Part shown: piece by piece, positions 33,263-45,155 of the stretch
Position numbering within the stretch: position 1 is the stretch's first letter
Layout of the letters: each line of letters begins with the position of its first letter
NCBI RefSeq assembly: GCF_032362555.1
Contig: NC_083518.1
Span: 7,266,501 to 7,330,500 of the forward strand
Direction: 5' to 3'
Length of the DNA stretch: 64,000 nt
Source: Amyelois transitella
Taxonomy: Eukaryota; Arthropoda; Insecta; Lepidoptera; Pyralidae
Translations under genes and position numbers: made by a program
The notes under the pieces: model-generated
Told to the model about the DNA's origin: nothing
The model's database searches: none
What the model saw: only the letters and a program-made list of their open reading frames with translations

Positions 33263-36200
33263 AAATATATGTTGACCACATCGATAGTCTTGAGTTTACT
33301 TCGATTGTATAATTCGTCCATTTTATAAATTTATGCATTCATCTTGTATTATGATTACTTTTACAAGTGGTTATTTTACTTATTTGTGTGTATGTTCTTA
33401 CTTATAAGTACCTAAAACAACGTTAATTTTCTATCTAAATAATACCTACCTCTTAAATTAGGTTTAAGGATTTTTTCTTCCAATATTGAAAAGAATAGTA
33501 AATAAGTACTTCCAAAATAGTACAAACTAACAATAATTATATTTCTTGAATAACATCAACAGAAATGTAAACATCAACAAACATAAAATAAAAGCGAACA
33601 AAATGTTATTTAGTTACGTGTTTATGGCCGAAGGTAAGTAGGTACCCTTAGACAATTAAACTTCGATTATTTTCATAACTTCTTGGCACGGCTGAAGTAT
33701 TGCTTACTAATTCGCTTCATTTCGTTCGTTTATTCGTGTTTTTCATCAAAACCAACTATGTTTTTCAATAAATTTAGATAATTCTGATATATGTATAAGT
33801 TATGTCTTACAGACTTACAGTTAAGGTAAGCGGCTTCCTTAGCACCTTTATTTTTACTACATCTAGAATTTACATTATAACAAGAGAAATAGGCCGATCT
33901 GTAACACTACAAAGAGACCGGTAGATAAATAAGAATAAAAAGTAGTTTCAGAAATAACCCCCTTACGGCGCGCAGCTGCCGACTCAAGGCAAACCGCCTG
34001 CTTCTTTAGGCCACACCGGTTCAAATCAATAATAACACAGAAATAAAGTTTCAACTAAACTCTGAAAGCAGCTAAAAACAAGTACAAACCATTGGAACAA
34101 TGCTCGCTTAGGTATGGTACCTAATATACTTCAGTATTACAAAACAACTATCTTAACCCTCGGCTGCGGCAATTTATGCTAACAGTTAAAATTATAAAAT
34201 AATTGTCTTACTTTTTAAATAAAAAAGTGCCAAGATTAAATAAATTTTAACTTCGTTACTTAGACAGTCCACGAATTAAAAGAAGTAACTGATTAACTAA
34301 ACCAACCTAAAGCATCAAAATAAAAAAAAATAAAAATCCATTGCAATGCAAGACACGTCATCAAGTTGAAATCCTTCTGAACTTGGTACAAATTCTGATA
34401 CATATGTAAGTACTAAATATCTTTAGTTCTATATCTTGTTTGTTTTGTGACGTTGTAGCGAAATGTGATTTTTTTTATCTTTTTCTCAAGAACAAGAACT
34501 ACGAGTAGCTTACAATAGGCTGCAAATAAATTCAACTACATTCTTCTTGATATAGGACGGTCGATTGCTCTTTAATTGACGGATCGACTGTATTGTATTT
34601 AATCCGTAGTAATCTCTTGTCTTCAACTGCATTTATCATTCCCTTGACTCTAGGAGACACAATATTGAGACATGCATGGCCTAATGATGGAACTTAGTAA
34701 TGATACATTGCGAGCCCATCGCCTATAATAAGTATCACAAGCTTTTCTTTGATTGGATTTTAGAATTTGTGTAGGATGAAAGCAGCTGGCACACACTACA
34801 ATTACTCTTTATTAACAAACCAGCATCGAAGCAATTTAAATGCAATTACCAGTTAGTTAAATCAAAAATTAACTGTATCTTCCGGTTTGACCAACGAATA
34901 CGTAAAATCAGTTTTTGTGTACCAAGGTATTTCAGATAATTAAAGAATTCTAATCCTTCTCAGTAATTTATTAGAAGTCGCCAAGTTAAGCTGATCTACC
35001 CTTAATTTAGTTTCATTGCTCGAATCAGATATGCAATATTTATAGACTACCTCGAAGACAATCAAAGGGCATGCTAAAAGTAGGTATTTTTTAAATGTCA
35101 GCCGGTACATTCGCAATTCTGCACACATCCACACCCACGTCACCCACTCGCCCGCTGTGGGAGCCGCTCCGGTGGAAACAATGACGATAATACGCCCACA
35201 ACTGGTATAAACTTGTGTTAAACGCAAACTTATAACAAGTACGAGCAAATTGAGTAGATAATTTAGAAAAGTATATAAAAATTTTCCGTTACTGGCGGAC
35301 GGACAGACAACGAAAAATAAGTTACAGTAACCGCTATCTCTAGGTACCTACATTAAATTTTACATGTAGGTTCCTTATGTGGTCTAAGGGTGCACTTAGT
35401 GGGGATGCCCCGAACTTTCGGAACGTAAACGGAAGTTTTAGATTTTATGTTTTACGGGCGCTCTCTAATATAAAAATATAGGTATAAATACTACCTATAT
35501 CAAAAATATTTTTTCGCCATTACTTCTGTAAGTATTATTTTATTTGTAACCTTAAGATCGGCCTTAGAATTGCGCGACTAGGTAAGTTATTTCTAACGTG
35601 ATATGAATTACCAATTGTTGCGATTCTTACATACCTACCAACCTACCTATCTATCTGGCTTCATATCACTATTATGGATGACTCGTTTTTATCTTTCTTT
35701 TCAAAAGAAAACTATTCACTAAATCACACTATTTACAAGTACCTAGTGCTATAAAAATATACAGGTCCTTATTTATTTGTTTTTAATTTGTACAAACTTT
35801 ATATAAGTAGGTACTCACTCACCTTCGTATTTGTTACAAATAAGGTTGGGCAATTCACTACTTTATTTGTAAAACTTCTAAAAAGGAAAGTTCTGTTTTG
35901 TAAGGTTTTGTCCTCAATTTGGCGATGTTTGTGTCACACTGTAGACATTTACGGTACATTTACATAAGTTTCATTATAAATTAAACCAATTGGCAATTTC
36001 TTGTGTTAGCTTATTAGTAAGTACCAACGCTAAAGCTTGCTTGAAAGGTTTGATCAATTTGGCTGAAGCAAAAAAATGCAGGGATTGTGACAAATATAAA
36101 TAATTCCGATCCTCTAACACGTTCGTGGTATAAGTTAGGAAATTAAACTAAATAAAAATCTCTGCAATTAGTGCTAACATATCTATGTATAATCCTATTT

Positions 36201-37188
36201 TGCCCATAATTTCGCTAACGTGGGAATGTTAAAACACTCAATGGATGCAGCCACCAAATAAAAAATAGTCAATTACAATTCATCAGGTTGTCAATTAAAA
36301 TAGGTAGATATACTTATTAACCAATAGGTACGTTGTTACGGTTTCAATAGTCTCAGTGGAATAGTTTAAAAGCATTTATTAATTTAAAATATATTATTCC
36401 AATGTTATCAATACGCTATGTGCACTTTTATTATTACCTAGGCAGTTTTAAGACCATTAACTAATCTATTCAAAAAACCATCATATTAACACCTATAAAA
36501 GGTATCTCTTAACACCGCATAAGGTGTCGCAAGATAATAAAATCATTAAACAAGTATTTTTTGCCTATTAGTAGCAATGAGCAAGCAGAGCCACTCGTGC
36601 GCAGGTGCGCCGCGTATGTCATGACGACACATTATGTCAAAGTGACTAAATGATTATCATGTGTATTTAAATACCTACTGACTTAGAAATAAATACAATA
36701 GAAGAACTTTTCACAAAATGCTTAACTTATGTGATTACTAGCTTTTGTCTGCGACTTGTTCGCTAGCTGCTATAAGTTATCTATTAAAGTTTGATTTATT
36801 TTTGTAGTGGAAGGTGACTAATCCAAATTAAGTAAATGCATTAAACACGGATTAGCGGTTTTTGTTGGAACGGTTAACTGACAAACAGAAACTTTCGCAT
36901 TAACAGAAACACTAGTAGAAATAAGCTTCCGCACAAGAAGAAGTGAGTAATACCTACTACCATAAAAAATTCCAATAATATACCTATCTCTCCCATATTT
37001 GCGTTATTTTCCGTTGCACTGTATGCTTCGGAACCCGACCTTCCGACTTCTCTCCAAACTTCTATAGATAACCTTGTGATAATTCCTATGCGACAATCTG
37101 TCCCTATTCGAAATCCGTGATTTATATAAAAGTGATCAAAAGAGTATCACAGAGAGCGCATATGGTAGCAGCGTCAATTCACACCAGT

Positions 37189-37212
37189 CTCCAGTTTAAT
37201 GCCGCCTCTGCG
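37189..37212 (+). repeat. Dispersed motif copy 4
   Basis: CAGTTTAATGCCGCCTCTG preceded by CTC and followed by CG. It is the best consensus copy. A CpG-rich stretch (GTAGCGCCGCGCGCGGCG at 37255 onward) follows. Confidence 0.5.
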
Positions 37213-38063
37213 AAGGCTGACGAACGGGCAAAATCAGCAATAACGGTACTGCACAGTAGCGCCGCGCGCGGCGTAAAACAGAACTAGTTCAAATGTGAAA
37301 GATTTTAAGCTTTCAATGCTTTATGTTGCGAATATTGTTGGTAATTTTTAATATAAATGAATTATTTGGTTGTTATTATAAGTAACATGGATAATGTTAT
37401 AAGCAGGTATTTTTATTTGTTTGTCATTTATCTAAGGCTGGTATGTAAGTAAGTACAAATACAATAAGTAGGTACTCACATTACCTAACTTTATTGCGCC
37501 ACAAGAAAGTACAGAACAAATTGATATTGACTGCGTACACTCCGAACAATTCTTTCAGCATTTTGTAGCTTTAAGGCTCAATAAAGTTTAAAGTATAAAT
37601 GCGTAGGTACTTTAATCTCTGCACACCAACTTAATAGTTTCAATTGTATTTAAGTCACAACTAGTAGGGACCCTACTTGTCCAAAATTTCGTGTGCGTCG
37701 AAGCTATGAAACTCGTATCAGGAAATAGTAAAAAACTGTGTCAGTTAACGTAAACGTGGGTGTTTGCGATCGGAAGTGGCGGCGACCGCAACTTATCGTA
37801 GCGGCGATGTGCGGGCAACACTTGTAGATTGGACCACGTCCGGTCTAAAAAAACAAGTTGACCAACCGGGCGATCGTCCAAAAATTATTATTTATTATTG
37901 TTATAAATTTTTGGTACTACAAAGTTTCTAAACTAAAATCTGTAGTTCCAAGACATAAAATTCTAAATTAGGTTGTAACACAACGTAAAGTGCTATTTAA
38001 TTTCAAAAGCTCTGTCAGTTACTGTTACTCATTTAGAGTTGGTCTCAGCGGTGCATGGATAGA

Positions 38064-38105
38064 AAACTAAATTGATCTAAATTATAATTTAGATCAATTT
38101 AGTTT
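38064..38105. repeat. Perfect 42-bp palindrome
   Basis: Left arm AAACTAAATTGATCTAAATT-A and right arm T-AATTTAGATCAATTTAGTTT are exact reverse complements with no spacer. A third, slightly altered arm copy, ATTCAGATCAATTTAGTT, follows at about 38117-38135. It is AT-rich and could extrude as a cruciform. Confidence 0.85.
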
Positions 38106-38388
38106 ATGGAAATTATAATTCAGATCAATTTAGTTAAAAATAATTATTTTTGATAAACATCTTAAATTTCTTTTTGTTTACAGATTTATTTTGTTAATCA
38201 AATTTTTATTATGTATACTACTTACTTACAATAGGTATGATATTTGCGCAGTCATTTCGCAATCTTGTTGCTACGCATTCAATGCATGATAACATCATAG
38301 TGACTCACAAAACTTTCTCAATGAGAAGTCGGGCAAAATGCGAAACACCATTTATATCCATACAAATATCTGATAAGCTTGACTGTCC

Positions 38389-38598
38389 ATCCTACCTACT
38401 ACTATTATAAAGGCGAAAGTTTGTATGGATGTATGGATGTTTGTTACTCTTTCACGCAAAAACTACTGAACCGATTACCATGAAATTTGGTATGTAGGTA
38501 GCTGAAGACCCAGAATAACACATAGGCTACTTTTTATCCCAGAGTTCCCGCGGGATTGATAGGGTTTCCATGCGGACGAAGTCGCGGGCGGCCTCTAG
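38389..38598 (+). repeat. Lepidopteran interspersed repeat, copy B
   Basis: Starts ATCCTACCTACTACTATTAT and ends GAAGTCGCGGGCGGCCTCTAG. Nearly identical, in reverse orientation, to 7308-7506. The match suggests recent spread. Confidence 0.7.
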
Positions 38599-38670
38599 TA
38601 AGATATATACCTAATAGATATAGGTACGTATTAACAATTTATCGATACTGATACGATACTAATACGAATA

Positions 38671-38733
38671 AGAATTTTGTGTGGCTGGTGGCGATGATTA
38701 CTCCAATCATCGCCACCAGCCTCACAAAATTCT
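38671..38733. repeat. 29-bp hairpin with 5-base loop
   Basis: The arm at 38671-38699 (AGAATTTTGTGTGGCTGGTG...) pairs with 38705-38733 at 28 of 29 positions. The loop is ACTCC. The stem is unusually stable for this AT-rich intron and lies 254 bp before the wge exon at 38987. Confidence 0.85.
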
Positions 38734-38986
38734 TTCAGAAAAATTCAAGGAATGAAAAAAAATATGAGAAAAAGAAAAATGAGAGACACTACCTATTTGC
38801 AGGGATCATAATCAAGCAGAAATTCATAACCTCGGCCTATCCCTAATCCTCATAAGATTTTTATGAGTAAATGAAAGTCTATTTCTCAAAGTAATAATGA
38901 CTCTATTCTTAGTACAGTAGTGTTTATACCCACACCTTAGATACTATCTAAGACCTAAATTAACGTGAGTGTTTTTTTTGTCTCAG

Positions 38987-41900
38987 GATACTACCAGCCA
39001 GCCGGGCCGCTCATCAAGGAAAGCGGCGCAGACGCAGAGCGCGCCCTTGCGCGGTACCACCCGCCGCCACACTATCACGCGCCGCATCCACCAGTAAGTT
39101 TTCTTTCTCTAACATTTAAAATTCGATTGAGTAAGAGACCTAAAGTTCGATATAGGTAAAAATACGCCTGTTTCCCGAAGGTGTAGGCAGAGGCTACATA
39201 ATTCCAAAATCAAACTTGTCGGCACCAATAAAAGAAAATGGAAGAGTATCACTCCATCTCGCCCGTGGATTTTGTAAAAGATGATTAAAGAATAGGCTTA
39301 TAAATTAGGGATTCTTCTTTTAGGCGATGGGCTAGCAGCCTGTCACTATTTGATCTCAATTCTATTATTAAGCCAAAACAGCTAAACGTTGACTCTGTCT
39401 AACCCGCAAGGGATAAACACGTGATTATAATTATGTATGTAGGTATGTAATAGTATTCCTTAGACCTCCCTTAAGGAAGAAAAGAAATCCTCGTTTTAAT
39501 CTTCGATCAGTCATGGTGGTAATGAGGACTTTATTTTCTTTAAAAAATTTTTTGCTTAAACTTTATTTTTGACCATTAATGTTACCCTCTGTTTCAGGTC
39601 CTACAACAATACGGCGGCTACTACCCAGCGGAGCTATGCTACGGCCGCTACTACAGACCGCCCGGGCCCTACCACATGCCGCCTCCACAACCTGATGCCC
39701 AGGTAATGATCATCTTCTTCCCCATGGCATGAATCCCGGTCACAAGATGAGCTTGGGGTACGCCTTTTCACCATGATCCTTGATTGGGTAAATAAGGTTT
39801 TTACACGAAGCGACTCCTTCCTGACCGCACCCTTTACTGTAAGCAAGATCGATTGTACAATATGTTTCAGATTTATTTTTACATACTTACTTATTTACTC
39901 TTTTACTAGATGGTGGGTGTCGGCAGCGAGCCATATCCCCCACCGCAGTATTTCGGCACCCCACCGTGCTACCAGCATTCGCCGCAGAGGATACCTTACG
40001 TGGGTATGTACTTGGCTTTTTTTGTTAGAGGCTTAAAAGTAATGAAAGGTCGCAATACTTTAGTAGAAAAAAGTAACCCAGAATGTCGTAATGATATTAA
40101 ACTATAAATTTAATGTATGAAAATCTCAAATTCTGAGATCTTAGAGAGATGGGATATCCGATAATATCCTTAGTAGTTTCGTCAATAGATATTCAATTTA
40201 TTAAGGTATTTAGAAAGTTGCATGACTAATCTTTCTAGTTAAACTTAATAGATTTTTTACTTCATTTACATTAAACTAAACACCCCATATTTAGCACCAC
40301 AACAGAATTCTTAAAAAAAAAACACAATTTAGACAAAGAAAATGTCAAAATAAGCAAATATCTCAGAAAACAACTACAAATTACACATTTTTTGTTCCAG
40401 AATACCGACCATGTCCATGCCCTTTGAACACGTGTCCAAAAAACGTCCTTATTGGGCCCGCTACTGGTAAAGCCCCTACCGGTGGCGGCCCGGCGGACGT
40501 TCCCTCCGCGCCAGCGCCGCCCGGGGGCGCCTTCCGAGCGAAGGTGCGGGCGTGCGCGCTCGACGTGCCCGATACGCACGGCAGCGGCAAGGTAACGTAT
40601 TAATCTTCTGATTTCATTATCCCTCACTTAGCCATATTAGGTTACGCAGCGAATCCCAAAGTCTGACCTCCATAATTTTCTGCAAATAAGCCTCTTAATG
40701 CATACCCGTTTTAAGAAAACAATAATGGTGCAAGTAACACCTGTATCAATAATGAAAAAGGAATAAAAGAAGCTCGTTGAAACGTATGTTCGGAAAAATG
40801 AAAAGACAACGAAAGAAAAAGTCAATAATTTTCTGCTGCCTCCTAAAGATAACCCCGGTTACATCCTCACCCCTCTAGAGAGAAGCCCGTGGTGCGTTTA
40901 TGACCAAGATCTAGTATTGGCTAACTCAGGTTTATACACGTAGTACACTCCCGTGTAATATCCAAACCTTTACAGGTAAACTGACCTCATATGCAAATTA
41001 CAGTGTCAACAACGAAAATGGAATAAGAGAGCTTAGTGTAAGGAAAATCATTATGCAGAAAACGCGGTTAGAATTTATTTATGAAACGACACCAAAAATT
41101 TTAAATCGTTTTATAATTTAACAGTATCTTACATATATACTTATTTGTAGGATCCGCCGCTAGAGCCGGAACCACCGGCCGCAGCGGACGCACCGCGACC
41201 GTGTCTGCTGCCGGCCATCGGCGGCGCGTCGCCAAAGCGTGAACTCTACGAGGCCCGGGACAAACGACGCTGCGATATGCCCGGACCCGCTGAAGCTCTA
41301 GGGCCTCCTTCGCCGGCCCGAGGCTCTGCTGGAGTATGCGCGCCTCAACCACCACCCGTAGCTCCGCGCCGCGCCAGACTTGGAAAAGAAATGGCGCGTC
41401 GATCTCTCGCCGGCGATGACACGGCTGGCCTACTGCTAACTGCGCCTCAACCCTCAGCACACAACAGTGACGCAGACGATGACGTGCTAGAAGTATCACC
41501 AGTTGTTTGCGCGCCTATTGACCTATCCTCCTCGGACGAAAGGTCAACACCTCTAGTCGACATCAAAAAAGAAAACGAGGGTCCCACCAACGCTTTATCG
41601 CGGAAACCCGACGCGCAGGCTCTGAGAGAACACAACTGCACAGCGGTTTTAGAGACGCAAGAAGTCGCAGATTCTGCCAAAGCCGTGAAACGGAGATATT
41701 CCAGACCTAAATTAGAGATTGATATGAAAGACACCCAATTGGAAGATAGTTGTAAAACCAACGGCATTGGAGAGCACGTGAAATTGCAAAAGCGGAGGAA
41801 AGTGTCCGGAGAACAAACTGATATTCGGCCGGAAACAACCGAACCCAAAAAGCAAACCAAGGAAACTAAAAAGAGAGCATCACCAATTAAAAGGACAACC

Positions 41901-44900
41901 AAAACACCGCCATCTGAAAAGAAAACATTAAAACGAAAGTTGGAAAGTACAGCAAATGGTCCACGGGCTAAGAAAGTACTCTTGGAACAGGAAGAAGATC
42001 CTAGGCTGAAGAATGTGGCGGCCATGGCGGATGAACCGGTACATATGAAACCGAAAACGAAAAGTGCATTACTTCTTGACAACTTAATAAGAAAAAACAG
42101 TATAGACAGAGCTGATTCAAAAGGGTACGCGTCGGATACTGAACTCAATCCTGCTGAATTGTTCCTAACACCAAATGAAAATCTGACGCAGACTTGTGCG
42201 AAGAAAACATTGAATATCAACAATAATGTTGTTGAAAATGCTACCTCGAATGGCGTTCGACCGAATACGATTGCGGCCGTGAGTCAACTTTTAGGAAAGA
42301 AATTAGCATACAAGAATGCGTGCAAAGTAGAAAATATCGATTCAAAGATAACACACAATTCAAAATCAGTATTAAAGTCATCCACCTCAAACACAAGCTT
42401 AAAGGATGATAAGAAAGCAAGTGTGTGCTCGAGTGATGAGAAATCAAGTGGAAAAATTACTACGGATGCGGTCGTTTCATCCGTGCATAGTGATAGTGTT
42501 AAAGACGCAAATAGTGATAGTATTATAATCGATAATGTTGTCGCAGACAAAGTAAAGGCAAAATCCAAATCGAAGAGACCTGATACACCCGAAATGGTAG
42601 AGGTCATAGACAACCGAACGGTCGAGAGTATAGAGAGGCGAGACAGCGATGTAAAAGAGGACGAAGAGAAGCCTGTGGAGAAGATAGAGCGACAGAAGCG
42701 TTGCAAACTGAGCGGGGAGCAGAAGAGTAAGAATGTGGAGAAGGTGGTGAAGTTGCTAGTGTCGAAGCGGCCGGCGATAAAGACGGACGATGCTGTGTTG
42801 GTGGCGGAGGACGCGTGTGCGAGCCCGTGCCCCGTGACGGGCGGCGGGCGGCGGGCGCGGCGCCGGCGACACAGCGTGGCGGCGCGCCGCAGCCGCCGGC
42901 CCGCGCTGCCGCCCGCGCCGCTCGCGCTGGCGCCGCGCCCGCCGCCGCGGTGGAGCAACGGCTGGAGCTTCGACGGAGAACACTATGTGTCTAAGGTCTA
43001 CCTCAATGTGAGTTACATACTTTTAAACTTCTACCATTTTATAGAGAAATTATAAGACATGGAAAAACGTGAATTATTCTATACTATATCAAGTAATCGT
43101 GAATTATTCTTTACTATATCAAGTAGTGCCGTATGGTTCCCGGCACCATTACAAAAAAGAATAAGACCACTCCATCTCTTTCCCATGGATGTCGTAAAAG
43201 GCGACTAAGGAATAGGCTTATAAACTTGGGATTCTTCTTTTAGGCGATGGGCTAGCAACCTGTCACTATTTGAATCTCAATTCTATCATTAAGCCAAATA
43301 ACTGAACATGGCCATTCAGTCTTTTCAAGACTGTTGGCTCTGTCTACCCTGCAAGGGATATAGACGTGACCATGTGTATGTGTGTGTGTATATCAAGTAA
43401 TCACTTTTTATTTTCTATAATATATTACTGAAGATGTAAATTAAATTCATTTAATTCATTCACATTCACATACTATGGAACGGACAACCACATAATTATT
43501 TAGGGGTCCTCGAAAATTGAGATAATACAACTGATGGAGAAGATCCGCCTTCGTGTGTCAACTTAAAGTACATATCGTAAAAGAAATCGCGATACCTAAC
43601 GCTGCATTCGTTGTGACACAGAACGACTCCCGCCTGGACCGCACGGCGCGCTGCTGGCCGCGCATGACGCACGCGAGCGGCGACAGCGTGGCGCGCGGCG
43701 ACTGCGTGCTGCTGCGGGCCTCGCTGGCGCGGGCGCAGCCTTTCGTGGCCAGGGTCGCTAGTCTGTGGGAGAACCCTGATGATGGTAAGTGACTCTTTAA
43801 GGAAAATAGTATGATAATCGTCACTAGTGGGGGCAGCGTATCCCGCAGAGATTTCGTGCTGATAATCTTGGGACTTGAGAAAATACAAATAAATAATTAA
43901 ATAATAAATATATACGGGACAAATTACACTGATTGAGTTAGCCTCGAAGTAAGTTCGAGACTTGTGTTACGAGATACTAACTCAACGATGCTATATTTTA
44001 TAATAAATACTTATATAGACAAACATCCAAGTCCCAGGCAGATCAGAAAAAGATCTTTTCTCATCATGCCCTGGCCGGGATTCGAACCCGGGACCTCCGA
44101 TGTCACAGGCGTACTACCGCTGCGCCACAGAGGCCGTCTTACAAATGTTAAACTAAAATCGTCTTTTTAATTGTTTTGAGAGTTCCGTAGTAATTGGCCA
44201 TATTCTACAATGTTGTAAAAGTCTACACTTTTTATTTCAGTCAGTCTCTGCACGCACTTGCGACGTGATGTGATGCCATCAATGCATCAAATCTGCTCTG
44301 AGGAAATAAGTTCATTTTAATAACTTATTACCCTTTTCAGGAGAAATGATGGTATCGCTGGTATGGTACTACCGGCCGGAGCACACAGAGCACGGAAGAC
44401 AGCCGGCAGACGCGCCTGATGAAGTGTTCGCGTCTCGGCACCGCGACGCCAACTCTGTGGCCTGCATTGAAGATAAATGCTACGTGCTGCGATACAATGA
44501 GTACTGCCGGTACGTATTTTGTTTGTTGTTTCTTCAGGCTCAGGCAGCCTTTGTGAAGCAGCGGTAGTGTGCTTGCTTGCTTGTGACACAAAAGTTCCCA
44601 GATTCGAATTCCGGGCATGAAAAAAAACGAACCGCAAAGAGAGATATTTTTTGGCAGAACTTGTGAAACGAACGGCCTATGTGGGTATGGGTGGTGCTAA
44701 GTCGTTATTCGGTGACTACTTTAATTCTGGAGTGGAAGGCATTCTAAAAGGAGTAGAAGTATTATGTTCTGTATATTGAAGCTTTCAACCAGTAAATGTT
44801 AAATTATAGATATTTTTATTAAATTTAATTTTTAATTGTCTTCATTAAAATTTAAATCTAAAAATTTAAAAGACACAAGCTCAATGTTACGTACCGCCGC

Positions 44901-45155
44901 CAATATTAATAATACATTTCATTATAAAATTAAATATTTGATTCTTGTTACAGTTACAGGAAACGGCTAAAAGCAACTGAAGAAGGCATCCGGGTGGCGC
45001 CCTCTATCGTCCCGCCGATGCCGGCCAGCGAAATGAGTCCCGCGCTGGAGCCCAACGACACCAAGCTGCCCGCTACCGTCTCCCCGGAACTGGTCCTCTT
45101 CTGCCGCAAAGTCTATGACTTCCGATCCAAAAAGATCTACGTCCCAAACAAGTGA
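38987..45155 (+). CDS. wge: winged eye: BAH-domain chromatin protein (TNRC18/BAHCC1-like)
   Basis: Exons 38987-39093, 39598-39702, 39910-40003, 40401-40591, 41151-43007, 43622-43784, 44341-44509 and 44954-45155 join in phase with GT-AG borders; TGA ends at 45155. The first four are Tyr/Gly/Pro-rich ([20 protein letters not shown]). The 1,857-base exon encodes a Lys/Ser/Glu-rich, probably disordered region with KRRKVSGEQ and KRCKLSGEQ motifs, then an Arg- and Pro-rich stretch coded by very GC-rich DNA. The last exons encode the BAH domain: [43 protein letters not shown] and YEC-like [18 protein letters not shown] modules bind nucleosomes or histone tails; fly wge acts in heterochromatin and eye-wing fate. 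Started at 11662 the protein would be 969 residues, shorter than I recall for the fly, so N-terminal exons may be missing. Confidence 0.85.
39220..39448 (+). mobile_element. (ATGT)n retroposon in a wge intron
   Basis: Begins at GGCACCAATAAAAGAAAATG and ends GATAAACACGTGATTATAAT with a short ATGTATGTA tail. The family order is kept, with moderate divergence. It lies in the intron between 39093 and 39598. Confidence 0.75.
43072..43127 (+). repeat. Short tandem duplication beside a retroposon insertion
   Basis: GAATTATTCTATACTATATC and GAATTATTCTTTACTATATC, each followed by AAGTA, lie back to back. The second copy supplies the target site of the retroposon at 43126. Confidence 0.6.
43126..43388 (+). 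mobile_element. Full-length (ATGT)n retroposon with 11-bp target duplication
   Basis: The 263-bp insert runs from GTGCCGTATGGTTCCCGGCA to a TGTGTATGTGTGTG tail. It is flanked by TATATCAAGTA at 43115-43125 and again at 43389-43399, defining both ends of the family. It lies in the wge intron just before the BAH exons. Confidence 0.9.
43891..44139 (-). mobile_element. tRNA-derived SINE, complete
   Basis: On the minus strand the head reads GGCCTCTGTGGCGCAGCGGT (A box) and then GGTTCGAATCCCGG (B box), RNA polymerase III promoter parts taken from a tRNA. The body follows (CTTGGATGTTTG, GTTGAGTTAGTATCTCGTAA) and an A/T-rich tail. TACAAAT flanks both ends (43884-43890 and 44140-44146), the target duplication. 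It sits in the wge intron between 43784 and 44341. It is not a functional tRNA gene. Confidence 0.85.

Larger units (their letters stand above)
28137..38986 (+). other. Giant wge intron, second part
   Basis: About 10.8 kb without a supported exon, ending at the pyrimidine tract and TCTCAG acceptor of the exon at 38987. CpG-rich patches lie at 30400-30520, 32340-32400 (with AACCGGTCC and GCCATAAC, resembling Grainyhead and Pleiohomeotic sites), 33960-34020, 35090-35210, 37140-37280 and 37745-37880. Repeats are listed separately. Confidence 0.4.

Noticed and set aside
34940-35248. 102-codon minus-strand ORF
   Set aside because: No domain, no splice context, and it crosses a repeat-like region; it looks like chance.
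41447-42958. Long minus-strand ORFs (258 and 224 codons) across the large wge exon
   Set aside because: They are antisense shadows of the in-phase, splice-bounded wge exon and have no recognisable domain.
44071-44137. tRNA-like sequence with A and B boxes on the minus strand
   Set aside because: It is the head of the tRNA-derived SINE at 43891-44139, with target duplications; it lacks a complete cloverleaf.
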